Shown piece by piece: positions 1-6,740 of a DNA stretch of 64,000 bases. The notes under the pieces were generated by a model that was not told the DNA's origin, did no database searches, and saw only the letters and a list, made by a program, of their open reading frames with translations. Position 1 is the stretch's first letter, and each line of letters starts with the position of its first letter. The translations under genes were made by a program, and so were the position numbers. This DNA is from Thermus tengchongensis. GTDB lineage: Bacteria > Deinococcota > Deinococci > Deinococcales > Thermaceae. The stretch lies in contig NZ_JAKEDU010000005.1 of the NCBI RefSeq assembly GCF_021462405.1, positions 1-64,000 of the forward strand, read 5' to 3'.

Positions 1-1
1 T

Positions 2-85
2 CTTAAGGCCTGGACCGAGGGGCGCGGCCCCTTACAGCCCAGCCCTAAGCCCTTCCACCAGCTTTGGCAGGAACTCAAGGAGTAA
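2..85 (+). CDS. lutB: LutB-like iron-sulfur protein, C-terminal end only
   Basis: The first 84 bases read as an open frame of 27 residues ending in TAA four bases before the next gene. The tail contains AWTEGRGPL and then FHQLWQELKE. This resembles the end of LutB, the two-[4Fe-4S] subunit of the L-lactate oxidation complex LutABC. The identification leans on the adjacent LutC-like gene, because the catalytic and cluster-binding parts lie outside the window. The gene is cut by the window edge and is not necessarily broken. Confidence 0.6.
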   Translation, partial: LKAWTEGRGPLQPSPKPFHQLWQELKE

Positions 86-89
86 GGCC

Positions 90-659
90 ATGGACGCCAA
101 ATCCCGCATCCTAAGCCGCATACGGCATGCCCTCAAGGACAAGCCCAAGGCCCTTCTCCCCGAACACCCTCACCCCGCCTTTTCCCAAGATGCCATGGAG
201 CTTTTTCTAAAACGCCTAACGGAGAACGGGGCCGAAGGCCACCTCGTGGATAAGGAAGGGGCCAGAAAGCTCCTTGCCGACCTGGCCCAGGGGCTTCCCG
301 GGGCCGCTTACGGCAAGGGGATTCCCGATGCCTTCCGCCTTCTGCCGGAGCTTCCTCCCGAAGAGGCCCCCTTAGGGGTGTCCTGGGCCCTCTTCGCCGT
401 GGCGGAAACGGGGACGGTGGCCCTCTCCTCGGAGGACGGGAGGAGGACCCAGCTCTTACCCCCCGTTCACCTGGTCCTGGTGGAGGAAAAAAGGGTCTAC
501 CCCAGTCTCCTCGAGGCCTTCTTGGACCTGAAATCCCTTCCCAGCGCCCTGGGCCTCCACTCCGGCCCCTCCAAAAGCGCGGACATTGGCCAGGTGATGG
601 TGAAGGGCGTGCATGGCCCTGGGAGGCTGGTGGTGGCGGTGCTTCAGGGCACCTGGTAG
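90..659 (+). CDS. lutC: LUD-domain protein, LutC-like
   Basis: A 189-residue cytoplasmic protein of the LUD family (LutC/YkgG), a subunit of the L-lactate-to-pyruvate oxidation complex in other bacteria. The diagnostic C-terminal block is present: KSADIGQV then VKGVHGPGRL at about residues 163-182, with the middle VAETGTVAL segment. The ATG lies four bases after the upstream LutB-like stop, so the two are almost certainly co-transcribed and translationally coupled. The last 16 bases overlap the convergent signal peptidase gene. Substrate specificity (lactate or another hydroxy acid) is inferred from the family. Confidence 0.85.
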   Translation: MDAKSRILSRIRHALKDKPKALLPEHPHPAFSQDAMELFLKRLTENGAEGHLVDKEGARKLLADLAQGLPGAAYGKGIPDAFRLLPELPPEEAPLGVSWALFAVAETGTVALSSEDGRRTQLLPPVHLVLVEEKRVYPSLLEAFLDLKSLPSALGLHSGPSKSADIGQVMVKGVHGPGRLVVAVLQGTW

Positions 660-1450
660 GCGGGGGGTGGGGAAAGCCTCCTCACGTTCAGACGAAGCCC
701 ACCCTCATCCCGCACGAAGATGGGCCACCACACGAAGCTGGCCCGACCAGCGATGGCTTGCACGGGCACCGGCCCAAAGGTGCGGGAGTCCTCCGACCCC
801 CCCAGGGTGCGGTTATCCCCCATGACGAAGTAGTACCCCTCCTTCAGGCGGATTTTCCCCACTTCGCAGGCCTCGGTGAGGTGGCTTCGGGCCAAGACCT
901 CTTGGGAAGGGGGTAGAAGCATCTCCTTAAGAGGCTTCAAGTAGGCGGGCAGAAGCTCCACGGGGAAATCCCCTTGCTGGGTGAGGATCCGGGTCATGCG
1001 CCCGTCCTTGTAGCACACCCCGGGAAAGGAGTCAGGCCAAGGGGCGATACGGTCGGTGATGTGCCTTTCGTCCAGGGGCATGCCGTTCACATACACCACC
1101 CCCCGCTCCACATAGACCTCGTCTCCCGGCACCGCCACGATGCGCTTGATGAAGAAGGCCCTGAAGCTAAAGCCCAGGACGGGAAAGCGGGCGGTGGCGT
1201 TGGGGGTGCCCTCGGGGGGTTTCAGGATGGCGATCTCCCCCCTTCGCCACTCCATCAGGCCAAAGCGCACCAGCCAGGTCTCCCACTTGGGCACCAAAAC
1301 CCGCTCCCCGTTTTGCAGGGTGGGAAACATGCTTTGCCCCACCACCCCCACGGTGGTGAAGACGAAGGTGGTGACCAAAAACGCCACCAGGAGCGCTTCT
1401 CCCACCTGGCGGAACCACTCCTTGAAAAGATAGTCCCAAAACGCCTTCAT
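644..1450 (-). CDS. lepB: Signal peptidase I
   Basis: A 268-residue membrane-anchored protease that removes signal peptides from exported proteins. One N-terminal membrane segment spans about residues 17-37. The catalytic serine is Ser40 in GQSMFPTL and the general base is Lys102 in FIKRIVAVPGDEV. The closing box GYYFVMGDNR is followed by SEDSRTFGPV. All family boxes are present, so it should be active. The start codon overlaps the stop of the upstream patatin gene as ATGA, which suggests a two-gene operon. The 3' end overlaps lutC convergently. Confidence 0.95.
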   Translation of the reverse strand: MKAFWDYLFKEWFRQVGEALLVAFLVTTFVFTTVGVVGQSMFPTLQNGERVLVPKWETWLVRFGLMEWRRGEIAILKPPEGTPNATARFPVLGFSFRAFFIKRIVAVPGDEVYVERGVVYVNGMPLDERHITDRIAPWPDSFPGVCYKDGRMTRILTQQGDFPVELLPAYLKPLKEMLLPPSQEVLARSHLTEACEVGKIRLKEGYYFVMGDNRTLGGSEDSRTFGPVPVQAIAGRASFVWWPIFVRDEGGLRLNVRRLSPPPAYQVP

Positions 1451-2202
1451 ACCCCTCCTACTCTACCCCCGATCGCCTGTCTTGCCGCCTTGCGCCCCGC
1501 CTCCACGATCTCCTCTAGACGGCGGAAGTCCTCTATGCCCACCCCAGCCAGGGGAGGCCTTACGTACACCTCCGGGGCATACAGGGTGAGGCGGAGGGAG
1601 GTGAGGTGGAGCTGCATGAGGTCCACCGCCCGCCGGGCCAGGGCCAAGAGGCCTCTGGGAGCCCCTGCCACCTCCCGCTCCGGGGTCACGTCCACGGCCC
1701 AGACCTCCGTGGCCCCCAGGAACCGGGCAGCATCCACGGGAAGGTTGTCCAGGACCCCGCCGTCAAAAAGGAGCCGGCCCTCCCGCTCCACCGGGGCAAG
1801 AAGCCCAGGATAAGCGGCGGAGGCCAGGATGGCGCTGGGCAGGTCCCCCTGGGTAAGGAAGACAAGCCGCCCCGAAACCACGTCCACGGCGGTGACCGCC
1901 AGGGGTTTCTTCAGCCCGTCAAAGCTCTTGGGCAGGTGTTCCGCTAGGAAGTCCAGAAGCTTTCGCCGGGAAAAGATCCCCTCCCGGGGCGAAAAGCCCA
2001 AAAGGCCAAGCCAAGGGGTCCGGCGGGCCAGGGCCAGCATCTCCTCCGGGGTCTTTCCGGCGGCGAAAAGCGCCCCCACGATGGCCCCCATGCTGGTCCC
2101 CGCCACCACCTGGAAGTCCAGGCCCGCCTCCAGGAAGACCTCGAGGGCCCCGAGGTGGGCAAGCCCCCTGGCCCCCCCACCGGAAAGCGCCAAACCGCGC
2201 AC
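1447..2202 (-). CDS. Patatin-like phospholipase
   Basis: A 251-residue alpha/beta hydrolase of the patatin family (bacterial RssA/YlbK type). It has the glycine-rich oxyanion loop SGGGARGLAHLGAL at the N-terminus, the nucleophile Ser37 in GTSMG, and the dyad Asp147 in DGGVLDN. It has no signal peptide or membrane segment, so it is a probable cytoplasmic or membrane-surface lipid acyl hydrolase. The substrate is unknown. It leads the operon with signal peptidase I (4-bp overlap). Only 23 bp separate it from the divergent kinase gene. Confidence 0.88.
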   Translation of the reverse strand: MRGLALSGGGARGLAHLGALEVFLEAGLDFQVVAGTSMGAIVGALFAAGKTPEEMLALARRTPWLGLLGFSPREGIFSRRKLLDFLAEHLPKSFDGLKKPLAVTAVDVVSGRLVFLTQGDLPSAILASAAYPGLLAPVEREGRLLFDGGVLDNLPVDAARFLGATEVWAVDVTPEREVAGAPRGLLALARRAVDLMQLHLTSLRLTLYAPEVYVRPPLAGVGIEDFRRLEEIVEAGRKAARQAIGGRVGGV

Positions 2203-2225
2203 GCCAAAATCCTAACGGCTTCTGG

Positions 2226-3023
2226 GTGAAAGAGGTGAGGGATATAGTGGAGGCGGTGAGCCTAGCGGGGAGGGTCCTTCTGAACCGATACCGGGTGGTG
2301 CGCCCCTTGGGCCGGGGCGCCCTGGCCACCGTCTACCTGGCCTTCGACCGCTTCGGCACCCCTTACGCCCTCAAGGTCTTCCCCATGGGGTCCGAGGCCA
2401 GGCGGAACCGGGAGTTCTGGGTGGGTAGGCAGCTTTCCCACCCCAACCTGAACCCGGTCCTGGAGAGCCTGGACCTCGAGGAAGGCCCCGCCCTCCTCCT
2501 GGCCTACGCCCCCGGTGAGGAGATGGGGCGCTGGATGGGGCGCCGCCCCGAGCGCCCTAGGGCCTTATACGTCTTCCGCCAACTCCTCCTGGCCTTGGCC
2601 CACATGCACGGCAAGGGCCTGGTGCACCGGGACGTGAAACCGGAGAACATCATCGTGGCGGGGACGGACGAAGCCCGGTTGGTGGACTTTGACCTCTCGG
2701 GGCCGGCCCTCGAGGCCTTCAAGAAACCCTTAAGGGTGGGCACCCTTCCCTACCTGGCCCCCGAACAGGTCCTGGGGCAAAGCCCTGGTCCCGAGGCGGA
2801 TGTGTACGCCGCGGGCATCATCCTGTACTGGATCCTCTCCGGGGAACATCCCTTTGTGGGTGGGCCGGAGGAAGTCCTCCTCGGCCACCTCCAGGAACCC
2901 GTTCCCCCTGTCCCCGGTCTAACCCCCGTCCAACAGGCCTACCTGGAACGCCTCCTGGCCAAATCCCCTAGGGAACGCTTCCCCTCGGCAAAGGAGGCCC
3001 TCGAGGGGTTCCCCTTTCCCTGA
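2226..3023 (+). CDS. Hanks-type serine/threonine protein kinase
   Basis: A 265-residue soluble kinase without a transmembrane or PASTA part. Visible motifs: glycine loop LGRGALATVY at residues 28-37, invariant Lys50 in ALK, catalytic HRDVKPEN with Asp136, and the activation segment ending GTLPYLAPEQ. The metal-binding DFG motif reads DFD (residues 154-156), which is atypical. The conserved domain begins near residue 20 (RYRVVRPLG), so GTG codons at 2247 or 2256 are possible alternative starts. TATAGT at 2243-2248 would place a leaderless start near 2256. The target is unknown. Confidence 0.88.
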   Translation: MKEVRDIVEAVSLAGRVLLNRYRVVRPLGRGALATVYLAFDRFGTPYALKVFPMGSEARRNREFWVGRQLSHPNLNPVLESLDLEEGPALLLAYAPGEEMGRWMGRRPERPRALYVFRQLLLALAHMHGKGLVHRDVKPENIIVAGTDEARLVDFDLSGPALEAFKKPLRVGTLPYLAPEQVLGQSPGPEADVYAAGIILYWILSGEHPFVGGPEEVLLGHLQEPVPPVPGLTPVQQAYLERLLAKSPRERFPSAKEALEGFPFP

Positions 3024-3112
3024 AATGGCTTCCTGTTGGATCCTCTCCACCCTTCTGGGCTCCGTCCTCTCGGGCACCGTGGTGGCTAACCGGAAAACGA
3101 CTACCTCCGCTT

Positions 3113-3220
3113 CCTAAGTACCCCGTCGTGGCTTGCGCCACGACGGGGGCCCCAAAGAGGCCATGAGCACGCCACTTTGGCTTTGGCCGGTGGGGCAACC
3201 TTTGCGTGCGGGTACTTAGG
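3113..3220 (+). repeat. Dispersed 108-bp repeat, copy 1
   Basis: The element is bounded by inverted CCTAAGTACC and GGTACTTAGG. Next to the left end is a hairpin, GTCGTGGC-TTGC-GCCACGAC (3124-3143 region). The right part contains GGCCGGTGGGGCAACC and GCGTGCGGGTACTTAGG. The same sequence recurs in inverse orientation at 15766 and 60466. Confidence 0.9.
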
Positions 3221-3291
3221 AGGGAGGGGGGCGGTGGGCCAGCTGGAGGTAAAGGGGGATTCCGAGGGGCTCCTTTTGGACGGGCTGGGCC

Positions 3292-3333
3292 TTAAGTACC
3301 CCGTCGTGGCTTGGGCCACGAAGGGGTACTTAG
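3292..3333. repeat. Short hairpin-only version of the dispersed repeat
   Basis: TTAAGTACCCC GTCGTGGC, TTGG, GCCACGA A GGGGTACTTAG: only the hairpin end of the repeat, closed on itself by a second terminal motif. It sits immediately downstream of the amidase stop codon and could form a cruciform or an RNA hairpin of about 17 bp. There is no T-tract, so it is not a standard terminator. Confidence 0.85.
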
Positions 3334-3336
3334 CCC

Positions 3337-4443
3337 TCAGCGGGCATAGGCCCCGTTGGCCAAAAAGGTGAGGATGCCCGCAAGGAGCCCCTGGGCCACC
3401 TTCTCCCGGTAAGTGGGGTCGGCAAGCCGCCTTCCCTCCACCGGGTGGTCCCCGAAGCCTATTTCCACCAACACGGCGGGCACCTTGGCGTAGCGAAGCA
3501 CGAAGAAATCGCCGGGGAAGGTTCCCCGGTAGGGGCTCCCCGTGGCCTGAGAAAGCTTCCTCCCCAGGGTTTCCGCCAGGCGCTGGCTATAGCGCTGGTT
3601 GGCCTGGGCCACGATGTCAAAGAGGATCCTCTCCGCCACGGTGCGGGCCTCCTGGGTCAGGCGCCGCCCCAGCTCCCCTCCGCCGTTTTCCCGGATCACC
3701 TGAGCCAGAACCCCTGGGCTCTGGGCCTGGCCAAAGTAGAAGACCTCCACCCCTTGGGCAGTGCGGGTAGGGGAAGCGTTGACGTGGATGGAGATGAAAA
3801 GGTTTACCTGGGAGCTGTCGGCCAGGGAGGCCCGGCGGGAAAGATCTTCCCGCTTGTCCGGGGAAAGGTGCATATCCCGATCCCGGGTAAGGCGCACCTC
3901 TATCCCCTCCTGCTCCAGAAGGCGCTTAAGGCGCAAGGCCACATCCAGGACCACCTCCTTTTCCACCGCGTACCCCACCATCCCCGGGTCCACCCCCCCG
4001 TGGCCGGGGTCTAGAAGAACCACGGGCTTGGGAGGCTTGGGCGGCCGGTTGCGGGGTGGGTCCACGTTTGCCTGGGCCGGCTTGGCCGGGGTGGAGGCCT
4101 CCTTTTTCAAGCTCAGGTCCACCACCAACCGCTCCGGGTCGGAATAGCGGCGCACCGTGGCCTCCACTGCCCCCTTCAAGCGCACCAAAACCCGTACCTG
4201 CCCCTCCTCGGGCACCGTCTGCACCGAGGCCACCTCGGAAGAGTTCACCACCTGATCCAAGGGAGCTGCCTTTACCCCCTTCAGGATCAGGACCAGCAGG
4301 CCATTCTCCTGGGAAAGCGTGTGCTGTACCTCTTTAGAGGGCAGATCAAAGACCAAGCGGGTGAAGCCCTCGTGCACCCCTATGCGGGGAAAAGCTAAGG
4401 CCAGGCTCCATAACCAGACGCCAACCAAAAGAAATACCCGCAT
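3337..4443 (-). CDS. N-acetylmuramoyl-L-alanine amidase with AMIN domain
   Basis: A 368-residue exported enzyme that cleaves the amide bond between MurNAc and the peptide stem of peptidoglycan. A signal peptide covers residues 1-17. An AMIN-like domain spans about 20-115 (FTRLVFDLPS, RLVVDLS). A proline-rich linker lies at about 117-140, then a zinc amidase_3 domain: DPGHGGVDPG, the glutamate in VEKEVVLD, SIHVNA and LVEIGFGDHP. All zinc ligands appear present. AMIN domains bind peptidoglycan and also occur in secretins such as PilQ. The -10 box TAGAAT (4452-4457, minus) lies eight bases before the ATG, so the mRNA is probably leaderless. Confidence 0.92.
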   Translation of the reverse strand: MRVFLLVGVWLWSLALAFPRIGVHEGFTRLVFDLPSKEVQHTLSQENGLLVLILKGVKAAPLDQVVNSSEVASVQTVPEEGQVRVLVRLKGAVEATVRRYSDPERLVVDLSLKKEASTPAKPAQANVDPPRNRPPKPPKPVVLLDPGHGGVDPGMVGYAVEKEVVLDVALRLKRLLEQEGIEVRLTRDRDMHLSPDKREDLSRRASLADSSQVNLFISIHVNASPTRTAQGVEVFYFGQAQSPGVLAQVIRENGGGELGRRLTQEARTVAERILFDIVAQANQRYSQRLAETLGRKLSQATGSPYRGTFPGDFFVLRYAKVPAVLVEIGFGDHPVEGRRLADPTYREKVAQGLLAGILTFLANGAYAR

Positions 4444-4451
4444 CTACGCCC

Positions 4452-4484
4452 ATTCTAGCGGGAAAAGTTAAAGCTTGATAAAAT
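4452..4484. promoter_or_regulatory. Divergent leaderless promoters (amidase / OsmC)
   Basis: On the minus strand TAGAAT (4452-4457) precedes the amidase ATG by eight bases. On the plus strand TAAAAT (4479-4484) precedes the OsmC-protein ATG at 4492 by seven bases. Both spacings put the transcription start at or next to the start codon. No good -35 box is visible on either side. Confidence 0.5.
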
Positions 4485-4491
4485 CCGGCTC

Positions 4492-4920
4492 ATGACGAAG
4501 AGGGTCGTGATCCATCATCTGGTAGGCCACCGCTTCCTGGGGGTGAACGAGCAAGGGGACAAGGTGATGATCGACGGGGATCAGCCCGCCACCGGCCCCC
4601 GCCCCATGGAACTTCTCCTCATGGCCCTAGGAGCCTGCACCGCCTACGACGTGGTGGACATCATGAGGAAGAAGAAGCAACCCCTGGCCCGCTACCGGGT
4701 GGAGGTGGAGGGGGTGCGGGCGGAAACCCACCCCCGGCGCTACACCCACATCACCGTCACCCACATCGCCTCAGGGCCCAACGTGACCCTGGAGGCCCTC
4801 GAGCGTGCCGCCCACCTCTCCCACACCAAGTACTGCTCCGTCTCTGCCAGCCTCAACGCCGAGATCGCCGTGAAGGTGGTGCTGGAGCCCTGGGAAGAAG
4901 GCCAAGAGGCCCAAGGCTAA
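4492..4920 (+). CDS. OsmC family protein
   Basis: A 142-residue OsmC/Ohr-fold protein. Family members are thiol-dependent peroxide reductases. The two expected cysteines are visible in LLMALGACTAYDVVDIM (about residue 49) and SHTKYCSVSASL (about residue 115). That pattern fits the OsmC/YhfA branch. The ATG is probably the 5' end of the mRNA (TAAAAT at 4479-4484). It is followed five bases later by coaX, so the two are likely co-transcribed. The natural peroxide substrate is not deducible. Confidence 0.9.
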   Translation: MTKRVVIHHLVGHRFLGVNEQGDKVMIDGDQPATGPRPMELLLMALGACTAYDVVDIMRKKKQPLARYRVEVEGVRAETHPRRYTHITVTHIASGPNVTLEALERAAHLSHTKYCSVSASLNAEIAVKVVLEPWEEGQEAQG

Positions 4921-4925
4921 GCGCC

Positions 4926-5684
4926 ATGCTCCTGGCCATAGACATCGGCAACACCTCCACGGTCTTGGGGGTTTTTTCCGGGGAAGACCTCGTGGCCCAC
5001 TTCCGCATCCACACCGATCGGATGCGCATGGAAAGCGAGTACCGGGTGATGCTACGCAACCTCTTCGCCTTAGAAAACCTTCCCCCTCCCAAGGCCGCCC
5101 TCCTCTCCAGCGTGGTACCCCCGGTGGAGCGGGAGATGAAGGAGGCCATCGAGAGGCTCTTCGGCATACGGGCCCAGGTGGTGGATGCTGAGGCCACGGG
5201 GCTAGAGATCGTCATAGACAACCCCCGGGAGGCCGGCACGGACCGCCTGGTGAACGCCGTGGGCGCCTTGGGCTACCCTAGCCCCACGGGGCGCTACATC
5301 GTGGTGGACTTCGGCACCGCCACCACCTTCGACCTGGTGGAGGCCCCGAACCGCTACCTGGGCGGGGCCATCACCATCGGCCCCCAGACCGCCGCCGACG
5401 CCCTGGCCGCCCGCACCGCCAAACTCCCCCGCATAGACCTGGTCCCCCCCGCCCAGGTGGTGGGCAAAAACACCCTGGACGCCCTGCGCTCGGGCCTGGT
5501 TCTGGGGTACGCCGCCTTGGTGGAGGGCATGGTGCGCCGCTTCAAGGAGGAAGCCGGGGAAGCCCTGGTGATCGCCACCGGCGGCTTTGCGGCAACCCTC
5601 AAGGACCTCTGCCCCTCCTTCGACGTGGTGGACGAAGACCTCACCCTGAAGGGGCTTCTGCGCATCCACAAGGGGCAAGGGTAA
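4926..5684 (+). CDS. coaX: Type III pantothenate kinase
   Basis: A 252-residue ASKHA-fold enzyme that phosphorylates pantothenate in the first step of coenzyme A synthesis. The phosphate-1 motif is DIGNTSTVLGVF at residues 5-16. The pantothenate-binding segment is GTDRLVNAVGA, the phosphate-2 motif is VDFGTATTFD, and the GG motif near the end is ATGGFAATL. Length is typical of CoaX. It lies five bases after the OsmC gene. Its last 44 bases overlap the convergent small gene at 5641-6012. Confidence 0.95.
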   Translation: MLLAIDIGNTSTVLGVFSGEDLVAHFRIHTDRMRMESEYRVMLRNLFALENLPPPKAALLSSVVPPVEREMKEAIERLFGIRAQVVDAEATGLEIVIDNPREAGTDRLVNAVGALGYPSPTGRYIVVDFGTATTFDLVEAPNRYLGGAITIGPQTAADALAARTAKLPRIDLVPPAQVVGKNTLDALRSGLVLGYAALVEGMVRRFKEEAGEALVIATGGFAATLKDLCPSFDVVDEDLTLKGLLRIHKGQG

Positions 5685-6012
5685 ACCAGTACACCCACCG
5701 CCCCTCCTCAAGGAGAAGGCTGTACCTGTGTCCCTCCACCCGGTAGCACCCCAGGTCCCGCCAGAGGCCGGACCGCTCCCGGAGGAAAACCCTTAAGGGG
5801 GTTCCCGCCTGTTGGGCCAAAAGAAGCCGGAGGTTTCCCCCTGTGGGCTCTTGGTTTCCCCGCTTGCCCTCCCCCTGGTAGAGGATGCGGCCATCGGGCA
5901 AGAAAACATTCCGGTACCCCGACTCCCCCCGGTCCACCAAGAGGCTCTGCCGACCAATCCCCTTCCGGGTCCGGTGGTAGGCGAAAACCTCGCTCCAGCT
6001 CAAGCTTGACAC
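5641..6012 (-). CDS. Small protein resembling the SRA-like domain of HNH restriction enzymes
   Basis: A 123-residue protein, GTG start (a TTG at 6003 is an alternative). The core reads YRNVFLPDGRILYQGEGKRG, then NQEPTGGN and L-rich segments, ending WVYWFTLAPC. The order YQGEG-x-x-G-[DN]-Q-x4-GN recalls the modified-base-binding domain at the N-terminus of some HNH-type restriction endonucleases. No nuclease motif (HNH, PD-ExK) is present and no methylase or nuclease gene is nearby. Assignment rests on a remembered motif. It overlaps coaX by 44 bases. Confidence 0.5.
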   Translation of the reverse strand: MSSLSWSEVFAYHRTRKGIGRQSLLVDRGESGYRNVFLPDGRILYQGEGKRGNQEPTGGNLRLLLAQQAGTPLRVFLRERSGLWRDLGCYRVEGHRYSLLLEEGRWVYWFTLAPCGCAEAPSG

Positions 6013-6034
6013 CGCCCTTTCCCCCGGCTATCAT
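6006..6034 (+). promoter_or_regulatory. Promoter of the tRNA-Asp/tRNA-Phe unit
   Basis: TTGACA (6006-6011), 17-bp spacer, TATCAT (6029-6034); tRNA-Asp begins 43 bases downstream of the -10 box. The -35 box overlaps the start region of the divergent SRA-like gene. Confidence 0.8.
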
Positions 6035-6077
6035 CCTAAGTGCCCGGTCGGATGCCCCCGACCCGGCAACAACCCAA

Positions 6078-6154
6078 GGCCCCGTGGTGTAGTTGGTTAA
6101 CACACCCGCCTGTCACGTGGGAGATCGCGGGTTCGAGTCCCGTCGGGGCCGCCA
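6078..6154 (+). tRNA. tRNA-Asp (GTC)
   Basis: A 77-nt cloverleaf with acceptor GGCCCCG pairing with CGGGGCC, anticodon loop CTGTCAC (anticodon GTC), T-arm with GGTTCGAGTCC and encoded GCCA end. Confidence 0.97.
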
Positions 6155-6155
6155 G

Positions 6156-6231
6156 GCCGAGGTAGCTCAGTTGGTAGAGCATGCGACTGAAAATCGCAGT
6201 GTCGGCGGTTCGATTCCGCCCCTCGGCACCA
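6156..6231 (+). tRNA. tRNA-Phe (GAA)
   Basis: A 76-nt cloverleaf with acceptor GCCGAGG pairing with CCTCGGC, anticodon loop around CTGAAAA (anticodon GAA), T-arm GGTTCGATTCC and encoded ACCA. It is one base after tRNA-Asp, so both come from one transcript. Confidence 0.97.
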
Positions 6232-6243
6232 GGGTGAAAGCAG

Positions 6244-6275
6244 GCCACCCTCGTTTTGAGGGTGGCTCCTTTTTT
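6244..6275 (+). terminator. Intrinsic terminator of the tRNA pair
   Basis: Stem GCCACCCTC / GAGGGTGGC (6244-6252, 6258-6266) with loop GTTTT, followed by TCC and a run of six T. Confidence 0.92.
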
Positions 6276-6280
6276 CCACC

Positions 6281-6308
6281 CTGACCTTCCCTTCGTTTTT
6301 GCTACACT
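6281..6308 (+). promoter_or_regulatory. Possible promoter of the structured-RNA candidate
   Basis: CTGACC (6281-6286), 16-bp spacer, TACACT (6303-6308). It predicts a transcript starting at about 6315, exactly where the outermost complementary strand of the RNA candidate begins. Confidence 0.45.
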
Positions 6309-6314
6309 AGCTCT

Positions 6315-6540
6315 GAAGGGGGTGGGAACCTGAAGCAAACCTCTCCTCTGGGATTCCGGGTGGGTATTCAGGATAAAGATTTTCGGCGCTGAAGGCATTC
6401 ATTACTAGGTATTGCCGGTGAATTTACGGGGTAAATTCAAAAGGCTGTATTGGGCAAGCCGCGCCGGGCATCTCTGCCCCGCGGCTCCCTTTATTTTCTG
6501 AAGAGCATTCCCCCAAACCCGGAAGGTTCCCCCCTTGCTC
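6315..6540 (+). ncRNA. Candidate structured RNA (unassigned family)
   Basis: No ORF fits this interval, but its two ends are complementary in several in-register blocks. AAGGGG+GGAACC (6316-6330) pairs with GGTTCCCCCCTT (6525-6536). TTCCGGGT (6354-6361) pairs with ACCCGGAA (6517-6524). TTCAG+ATAAAG (6367-6378) pairs with CTTTAT+CTGAA (6489-6502). Inside the closed arm are the hairpins TGAATTTAC-GGG-GTAAATTCA (6419-6439) and GCCGCG..GGGC/GCCC..CGCGGC (6458-6485). It is unusually AT-rich for this genome. It does not match the signature sequences I know for RNase P RNA, tmRNA or SRP RNA. 6S RNA is conceivable but the branched interior argues against it. Confidence 0.45.
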
Positions 6541-6548
6541 CCCAGGGT

Positions 6549-6586
6549 ACTACCCAGCTGGCCAGGGATGTGCTAGGCTGGGTAGT
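6549..6586. repeat. 10-bp perfect inverted repeat
   Basis: ACTACCCAGC (6549-6558) and GCTGGGTAGT (6577-6586) separated by 18 bases. No T-tract follows, so it is either an operator-like site or a further RNA hairpin between the RNA candidate and the peptide gene. Confidence 0.6.
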
Positions 6587-6660
6587 GTAAATCTGACTCA
6601 CTCCCAAAAATTGTTAGGGTAATGGCGATTTTCACCGTTCTGATACCTATTCTTTCCCTC

Positions 6661-6690
6661 TTGACAGTATTGACAGACCCCCCCTAAAGT
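6661..6690 (+). promoter_or_regulatory. Promoter of the 31-residue peptide gene
   Basis: TTGACA (6661-6666), 18-bp spacer, TAAAGT (6685-6690). A second TTGACA begins at 6670. The predicted leader is about 43 nt. Confidence 0.65.
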
Positions 6691-6740
6691 GAAAGACAAG
6701 CAAACGGGGCCGAACCCCCGGAAGCGGAAGAAAAGGAGGG

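Larger units (their letters stand above)
3024..3336. other. 313-bp interval with two copies of the dispersed repeat
   Basis: No convincing gene lies between the kinase and the convergent amidase. A 30-codon ORF (ATG 3025, TAA 3115) starts just after the kinase stop and ends inside the first repeat copy. Its translation begins MASCWILSTL. Sequence beyond the repeat (3221-3290) also reads as protein-like in one frame. This could be the remnant of a small gene interrupted by the repeat, but nothing identifies it. Confidence 0.35.

Noticed and set aside
974..1813. A 279-codon plus-strand ORF
   Set aside because: It lies opposite signal peptidase and patatin, which have full family motifs. Its own translation is low-complexity (His, Pro, Gly, Arg) as expected for an antisense shadow in GC-rich DNA.
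3113..3333. A CRISPR-like array from the two neighbouring repeat copies
   Set aside because: There are only two units of different length, with no regular spacers and no cas genes in the window.
3177..3371. A short ORF through the repeat copies
   Set aside because: Most of its length is repeat sequence. Part of the translation (3221-3290) looks protein-like, but no start or family supports it as a present-day gene.
6458..6497. A stand-alone terminator at the GCCGCG/CGCGGC hairpin
   Set aside because: The T-rich tract after it is itself complementary to ATAAAG at 6373-6378, so the hairpin is better read as an inner part of the larger structured RNA candidate. Terminator function is not excluded.
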